Assembly: GCA_944472135.2 (NCBI GenBank)
Contig: OX235265.1
Span: 41,699,459-41,763,458, forward strand
Source of the DNA: Trichobilharzia regenti
Taxonomy: Eukaryota; Platyhelminthes; Trematoda; Strigeidida; Schistosomatidae
DNA: 64,000 nucleotides
Direction of reading: 5' to 3'
Part shown: positions 57,870-64,000 of the stretch, one piece after another
Layout: each line of letters starts with the position of its first letter
Position numbering within the stretch: the first letter of the stretch is position 1
Translations under genes and position numbers: made by a program
The notes under the pieces: model-generated
Seen by the model: only the letters and a program-made list of their open reading frames with translations
Told to the model about the DNA's origin: nothing
The model's database searches: none

Positions 57870-58945
57870 GATATTCATAATGTAGTAGTAAAGCCTGTTG
57901 AAATAACACTTGGAAATATATATTTGATTGGATTATGTTCTCTAACAATTATTTCATCAAGTTTATATTCGCTTTTATATTCTCATAATAATGATATATG
58001 CTGATATAAATATAAGGGTAGTTAATAAGTAGTAGTAATAACACTGAAATATTCTTCAGAAACAGATTTGCTCGTTAAAGTGAAAGAATAGTATTACACT
58101 AATAGAAGTGATCCGCTTGTGCAAAAGAATGCTCTATTATTTCAAAAATATCCCCCAAACTGCTTCTCACGTAATTGCCTTTAAAAAATGTCAATTTTTG
58201 TACATAATGAGATACTTTGGCTGTGAGAAATCTGATAAGTGTTGGCAATTTAGAAAGTTGATTTTCTCACAAATGAGTATGATGCAGAGATCTGTCCAAA
58301 AACGAAGGGATATGAGAAGTATTTGCGTTTTAGTCTGGAATTCTCCTAGCATTGATTAGAAGATGTAGCGTCACTGTTTCGGTGGGCACTGTTACTCAAA
58401 TTCAGGTAACCAGGTAGTTGATTTACAATAACTCAAACAGTTGAAGCGAATTTTTCTAAATTTTAGATTTATATGTACATTTAAGTGGAAACAGTTTTTC
58501 TTTACTTTCAAAATGTTACTTTTGTACTAGTTTATGATTATATAAGTAGAAATAGAAAGACTGATAGTACTCGACTTTTCATAGAATTGTGGCAAAACAG
58601 CGTGATAACCATATCAGAACTTTAGTTCATTGATGATTTAATTTAGCAGATTGTCGTATATGGTTATGGTGTATGCTACTCTTAAGTAGATATAAGTAAT
58701 ACGTTAAGTAATGTCTTCACGGAAGCGGTGATAGCTAATGTGTCGCTGCAAAAGTTAATGAACGGGAAACGAATGAACAAGGGGTTAATACTCACAGGAG
58801 TCAAAGAGGAAATAGGCAAGGAAAATATGATCACTATTATCACTGTTATTTGCAAATTCTATTATAAATGTAAGGTTTATAATTTTCCTAATGCATATTG
58901 CATTTATCTTAACAAATATTTTGAGTGTTGGTTCGTGGAGATGTG
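57870..58945. other. Stretch without a recognised gene
   Basis: AT-rich, with a plus-strand frame of 83 codons at 58108 and one of 72 at 58728 that show no domain. Upstream exons of the host gene may lie here or beyond, but none could be placed. Confidence 0.4.
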
Positions 58946-58949
58946 ATTG

Positions 58950-59580
58950 ATTCCAGGTTTCACCAGGAATTGACTTAAGTTAAAGAAGCGCGAAAACCGG
59001 GGATTACTGGATAGCTGCTTCCATCTTGTTTGGGAATATTAAGCATCCCGCACTTTTGCCCCCATCGGGAATCGAACCAAGCACCTTCAAGTTACCAGAC
59101 CAGTCCATTATTAATTAAGCCAGTATTGCGCAATCAGATGGCCCATCAATTCTAGCTTCTACCGATTCACTATATACAGCGCAAGCTCAAGTCATTGCCA
59201 TCAGAACTAGTTGTCCTCACGTCCAACTCCAGATAGTTTCATCCTGCAGTCATTCACAAGTGAGCATATCATTCAAGTGGGAAACACTGACCAGTAAAGT
59301 CTGATGAAATAGATATAAGGACCAATACTCTCTGATTACCTTGGTTGGTGGTTGCAACAGATACCGCAAATCGGTAGATGTTAGAACAAATGGGCCATCA
59401 GAATTCATACCAGTGGCTGAGAGGTGAACAAGTTCACCTTGTAATCCAAAGGTTCTGGATTTGATCTCTGAGGAAGTTATGGTTGTATGGCTGAAAAATC
59501 AAAGTCAAAATACCTGTCCAGCACTCCCTGCTGTTTTCCAATGGTTCTCTAAATGAAATCGGTTAGTGATCAAGTTCGGT
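58950..59580. repeat. Head-to-head pair of S2 SINEs, longer spacer
   Basis: Minus copy 58950-59270 and plus copy 59370-59580. Both retain tRNA-like heads (CTTGTAATCCAAAGGTTCTG in the plus copy) and tails (TTCCAATGGTTCTCTAAATG). Hammerhead blocks are poorly kept. Confidence 0.6.
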
Positions 59581-59604
59581 AATAAATATTTGTTCTGTTA
59601 CAGG

Positions 59605-60195
59605 ATGTCATCATGAGCTGACGTCGTTTGAGAACCATTAGAAAACCTGGGAGTACTAGGCAACTTTTTCGTCCTAGTTTGGGGTTCTTCAGAGGTACGC
59701 ACCCACCACCAGGTTTGGTACCTAAGACCTTCCAGTTACAAGTGCAGTTCATAGATCACTAAGCCACTAAAGCCCGGGTAACTACCTACCTGTATAGAGC
59801 CAGTCGCTAGCCTGCATGATATTGATACTTAAGTGTTGGTTTGCAGGCATTTGATTGGTTACAGGATTTCATCGCGAGTCACCTGGGTTCAAGTCAGAAG
59901 GCACAATCAGTTAGGTGCAGCAGGTCGGGTGTGAAGACAAATAGTAGCTGGTGACAATGGTGAGTGGTCTCACTATATTGTGAATTGAAATTTATGGACC
60001 ACTGAAAGGGGCCACAGAGGCTTAATGGTGTACGAGCTAACCTTGTAACCGTAAGGTCTTGGGTTCGAACCCCTGAGGGAGCGTACTACTGAAGAATTCC
60101 AAATTAAGACAAAACATCTGGCTGTCTAGTACTCCCTACTGGTTTTACAATGTTTCTCTAACCAATGCCAGCTCATGATGAAATCATTGATGAAA
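59605..60195. repeat. Head-to-head pair of S2 SINEs with CTGAAGA cores
   Basis: Minus copy 59605-59830 reads GTACCT, CTGAAGA, ACCC, CAAACTA, GGAC, GAAAAAG. Plus copy 59900-60195 reads GTACTA, CTGAAGA, ATTCC, AAATTA, AGAC, AAAACATC and CTGTCTAGTAC. Both keep C3-U4-G5-A6 and G8-A9 of the core. The head of the plus copy has CTTGTAACCGTAAGGTCTTG and GGGTTCGAACCCC. Confidence 0.8.
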
Positions 60196-60489
60196 ACCAA
60201 TAAAATCCCTGCAAACCAAGAATTAAATCCTTATTCCATGCTCATCAGTCTTGTTCACTTGAACAGATTCTTGTTCTCAAAAGCCTCCGAAAATTCAGTT
60301 TTATTCACTTTAACAGATTAATTGGCATAATGAATTCAGTAGACAGATATCACACTTTTGATGTGTATAGGTGATTGACAAAGTAAATTGTAAATATACA
60401 AACTGCAGTATTGTGTAATTTTATGAACAGGCTTTTGCCCGCAAGTAGGCACGTGTTTTACTTTTATTCCTAATGGTATTATTAATCAA

Positions 60490-60490
60490 T

Positions 60491-60514
<24 letters not shown>
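60490..60514. repeat. (AT)n microsatellite
   Basis: About twelve AT units. Confidence 0.9.
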
Positions 60515-60521
<7 letters not shown>

Positions 60522-60694
60522 ATGGCCAGTGGTCTCATTCCTGCTGACTTTACCATTAAGTGAATATTCTAAGCAATATTGACTCTTATATGCATATGGT
60601 TCCTTTTCCCTTTAGCAAACACATGAGAACAATCAAGTGACCTGTTTCTACTGCATTACATTTAAATAAATACATAATTTTAACTGTTATTTTT

Positions 60695-61010
60695 CTATCA
60701 CGGACCAACATCAGTTAGAGAACATTGGAAACCAACAGAGAGCACTGAAAAGGTGTCTGGTTTTATTTTAGGACTCTTCAGCAGTGTGCATATCCACGAC
60801 CGCATTTGAGAGCAGTTACGGTACCTTCAGGTTACAAGACCAAGCTATATTGTGAGTTGACGAAGTTAAAATTCTAGCCCAAGCATCAGAATGGCCAACG
60901 AGCTTAGTCTCATAACCTCAGGGTTCCGGGTTGGAAACCTTTTTGAGGTCGTGAGTGCGCACATTTTGATAGGTATCAAACTAGGACGAAACTGCCTTCC
61001 AGTGCCCCTG
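60695..61010. repeat. Head-to-head pair of S2 SINEs with CTGAAGAGTCC
   Basis: Minus copy 60695-60855 reads GCACACTG, CTGAAGA, GTCC, TAAAATA, then a damaged GGAC-GAAA block. Plus copy 60860-61010 has head CTCATAACCTCAGGGTTCCG and GGGTTGGAAACC, and GGACGAAACTGCC with CCAGTGCCCCTG. Confidence 0.7.
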
Positions 61011-61469
61011 ATGTAGGATGAATCGTCTAACTAGCATTATATATATCAACACAAAGACTCTGTTCAGAAGATATTCACTTAACGAAAAGAAGTATATACA
61101 TAACAAATATCCGCTTGAATAAATAATAATCAGTCGTATAAACATAAGTATACTATCGGTCTTAGTCATTGTATGATCCAGACCATTTAGAAAATTCCAA
61201 TGAATAAAATGTAACATATTTACACAGAAATTTCTTATGAATTTTGAGGAATGAATGAACTTGCCAGATGAATAATTTATCATTAGTGTTACAGACATCA
61301 AATCATATTTAAAATTCTAACTAATATTAATAGATTAACATTTTAGATGGAACTTTTGTCAATTCACATGTTGGCAGTATGCACTGTCACTGAGATGTGA
61401 AGATCAATATTAAGTAATCTGTGATGAGAATACATTATGTCCATTCACAAATATTTTGAAGTATTGGTT

Positions 61470-61700
61470 TGCAGGAATTCGAGTGGTCATATGTTTGATC
61501 ACTAGCTGAAATCATTTCGACAGCCATAGGAAATTAGGATGTATTGGATAATAGTTTCATCCTAATTTCGAACTCTTCAGCAGCACGCACACGCTGGTGT
61601 GGGAACCCAGGATCTTCCGGCTATGACGCCAGCTTTCAGATTATTCAGACGTTAGGATCCGATTCACTGGCCCATAAATTTCAGTTTCTAGCAATTTTTT
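61470..61700 (-). repeat. S2 SINE with well-kept hammerhead core
   Basis: Minus strand reads GTGCTG, CTGAAGA, GTTC, GAAATTA, GGAT, GAAAC, TATTATC, CAATAC. Core bases CTGAAGA and GAAAC are all consensus, helix II can form with G-U pairs, and an AUC triplet sits at the cleavage position. Helix I pairs only in part. Confidence 0.75.
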
Positions 61701-61704
61701 GAAT

Positions 61705-62440
61705 GTAAAGAATGGAACTAGTTGTTTGCTGGTGTTAGACACTTTATGATGAAAAGGGCATTTTCATTTAGTTAGCAAGCTGTACTGGTTGACGTGAGTG
61801 ATCTTTAACTACTGAGATATCAAAGAGTAGTATATATGTATCATTCTCTTAGACTTTAATTCTGTTTGAAATATTTTTTGTACTAATTTACATTATTAGG
61901 TGATGCAGCTTCAGAAAGAATTGTCGATTTAGATGTTTTTAATCCATTGTGTCAAGCCTTTTGTTAGCATATGCGCTGAAATATATCTAAGATTTTATAA
62001 ACCTGATGATAAGTATCAAGGTGCCTTGACAGTCTGGAAATAGCCAAATGATGGAGGATTCCAGCTTGAAAATACATCTGTTCAATATTTTGTAACTTAA
62101 TTTGTTTTAGGGATCTAGTTGTCCAATAAGGATGCAATCGTATCTGTCTACTCAGGATGTACACTGTTATTTCGGTTTTATTCAAGCAAACATTCTGCAT
62201 AAAAGTGTGTTAAATTAATTTATAGATAATTCTGTTAGGAGAAGCCATGAATTTTTCGCAAAATTTTACATATGACACAGGTGAAACTGGTTTCCTTTTA
62301 AGTACTACGTTTGCAGTGAGGAAAACCAATCGGTTTTATGAATGGCGTCTGATACATGAAGGAGACGATTACCATTTTTTAAGTACTGTAAATGCTTTGA
62401 CCATCTGAAGTGTCTTTAATGCAATAAAATCAAGATATAT
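61705..62440. other. Stretch without a recognised gene
   Basis: AT-rich. The minus-strand frame at 61964-62200 has no domain. Nothing supported. Confidence 0.4.
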
Positions 62441-62449
62441 ATATATAAG

Positions 62450-62705
62450 AAATGGAGATGGGTTGGCCATACGCTGAGGAAACCATCAAGTGACATCACT
62501 AGACAAGCCCTCGAGTGGGACCTAAAAGGGAGGCGGAGAGTTGGTCGTCAGTGCAAGGGTGACTTGGAGGAGGTGATGTGAGGAGGAGATGAAAGCATGT
62601 GGACAGACCTGGAGTGGGGTGAAAAAGTTGTCAGGAAACCGAAGGCAATGGAGGTGCGCAGCTGAAGGCCTATGTTCCTCTAGGAACTAAAGGATACAAT
62701 AATAA
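62450..62705 (+). mobile_element. RTE retrotransposon 3' fragment
   Basis: Reads KKWRWVGHTLRKPSSDITRQ then ALEWDLKGRRRVGRQCKGDL near 62450-62560, a well-kept piece of the RTE C-terminal domain (family pattern WIGHTLRKP...RQAL.WNP.GKRKRGRP). It ends GCCTATGTTCCTCTAGGAAC and AATAATAATAAAT. Confidence 0.8.
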
Positions 62706-62741
62706 TAATAAATATATTGATAACTTATCGAGCACTACTCC

Positions 62742-62996
62742 TATATTAGGTGCGTCTGTGGCACAGCAGTAGAATGTTCGCCGACCGCACCTCATGTGTT
62801 TTGTGTTCGATCCCCTGCGACGTACTTCTCTACTTCTCTAAGCCTGTAAAGAGACTAGTAAAGGGGGAATTTCGGGCATGAGGATATCAACACCATCCTG
62901 TATAAGTTGAAAAAATACCCAGTGCTACCAAAGCTCTAGCTTGAAGCCACACGCTCCACTGGGAACGTAAAGGATCATGCAGTTGATTAAATATAT
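62742..62996 (+). repeat. S1 SINE copy
   Basis: Head TCTGTGGCACAGCAGTAGAATG and GTGTTCGATCCCC; tail GCTTGAAGCCACACGCTCCA then GGGAACGTAAAGGA. Short direct repeats TATATTAG flank it (62742-62749 region and about 62989-62996), a possible duplication. It lies 40 bases from the preceding RTE end. Confidence 0.75.
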
Positions 62997-63930
62997 TAGT
63001 GAACTATTTGGGTTCAGATGAACGTCAAGTGGTATTTTGTAAAATAAAAGACAAGAAATAAGTTTAAAGTTACTAATGTTTGAGAAAGGAAATAGTGAAA
63101 ATTTTCAGAGTGTGAAAAGGAATGAATTCACGTGCGTTACTTCAAACACTTCCACAAGCGAGTATATATATATATGAATGTGAGACGCCAAAGTGGAATG
63201 AGACAGCGATACCTACTAAATAACAGTATAAGTGTGAAAAGAGATATCGAAATATCAAAAAGGATACTTTTTCTTCCCATTTTCCAATAAGACTTGATAA
63301 AAACTTAAATGACAATCTTTTATAGTTAAGGGCTCGAAGTGTACCACTTTAGATTGTGTTAAGTATATTGTTCGTTTGGTTAGGATTAAATCAGAGAAAG
63401 ATTAGAGTTAGTTTTCTGTATAACACTAGCGTTTGGGTCAATTAGACTTTATCTTAAAGTTATGGTTGGCAAGTATCAGTTTGGGTTTAATTTAAGATAC
63501 TTCTTGGATGAAAGTTTTTCCCCTAAATCCTGAACAAAATCCATTGTATTAATGGTTAACTCAGGTTCTCCCCCTCCATTCAAGTTTACTTTTTTAATGC
63601 AACCGGTCGTCTGAAGATTATTACTGAGCTCGTTGGTCTGAGTGACTATGCTTCAACACTGATCCTTAGCGAACTGACAAATACAGAACCGGTCTTCTGC
63701 AGGCTTTATGAAACCGTTTTCCTACTCAACCGGACATGATTTGTGATGTAACTTTTCAGATAAGTAAAGTTGTCATCATATTTAGTCATTTTAGTTTCAT
63801 TTAGCAATATATACTCTAGGGCGATGATATAAGCTAATGCAAGTCAAAGTTGCCTCGTTTTCATCTCAGAACGGAGGTGATCGATTACGACTTGTATTTT
63901 TTAATTAATTTTTTTAAATTAATTTAATTT
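62997..63930. other. Stretch without a recognised gene
   Basis: AT-rich sequence with a short (TA)n at 63165-63175. No gene or repeat recognised. Confidence 0.4.
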
Positions 63931-63931
63931 T

Positions 63932-64000
63932 GATTACAGCTTGATTCCACACCCTATTTTTGGTACAAGTATGGAATTTTTAGCATGGATATCGGTAGCC
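63932..64000. repeat. 68-bp dispersed repeat, cut by window end
   Basis: Matches 38513-38580 from ACAGCTTGATTCCA through TTTGGTACAAGTATGGAATT to ATCGGTAGCC. At 38 kb it is followed by an S1 SINE head on the minus strand; here the continuation is outside the window. Confidence 0.72.

Overview
The window looks like one piece of an AT-rich flatworm genome, most likely a schistosome blood fluke. The signs are Penelope-like elements with GIY-YIG endonucleases, RTE-type retrotransposon fragments, a Merlin DNA transposon and SINE-like repeats carrying hammerhead-ribozyme cores of the kind known from schistosome S-alpha DNA. There are no bacterial features: no operons, no ribosome binding sites, and every long open frame except the host-gene exons is a mobile-element relic. 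The species cannot be fixed from sequence alone. One host gene dominates. Ten exons on the minus strand, from about 55.2 kb down to 13.3 kb, encode a coiled-coil protein ending in a Rab-type GTPase domain, the architecture of RASEF/CRACR2A (EF-hand, coiled coil, Rab). Splice sites were placed by hand, and reading phase is preserved across eight of the nine exon-exon junctions. The exception is between 51779 and 49928, where an exon is probably missing. The EF-hand end should lie beyond the right edge of the window; the last C-terminal exon was not found. Introns range from 50 bp to about 11.6 kb, and the large ones are filled with mobile elements. Layout: 1-5 kb is a Penelope-like cluster in both orientations, including a reverse transcriptase with an intact YVDD box and a 125-bp-arm palindrome. 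5-13 kb holds RTE and CR1-like fragments, a short Merlin element with 47-bp ends, and a solo LTR. 13-31 kb holds the GTPase exons separated by RTE copies, two more solo LTRs, a small Penelope-like element bounded by direct repeats, and RTE-tailed SINEs. 31-48 kb holds hammerhead-type SINEs, often in head-to-head pairs, two eroded Penelope endonucleases and further SINEs. 48-50 kb is an inverted Penelope pair with a nested CR1-like insertion that left a 9-bp target duplication. 50-64 kb holds the upstream coiled-coil exons plus more RTE fragments and many SINE pairs. Most interesting: a family of tRNA-headed SINEs whose body contains a near-consensus hammerhead core (best copies read CTGAAGA, then GTCC or a similar helix II strand, then GGAC or similar, then GAAAC), found again and again as head-to-head inverted pairs; a separate SINE family that shares its 3' end with the local RTE element; and mobile elements placed within a few tens of bases of splice sites.
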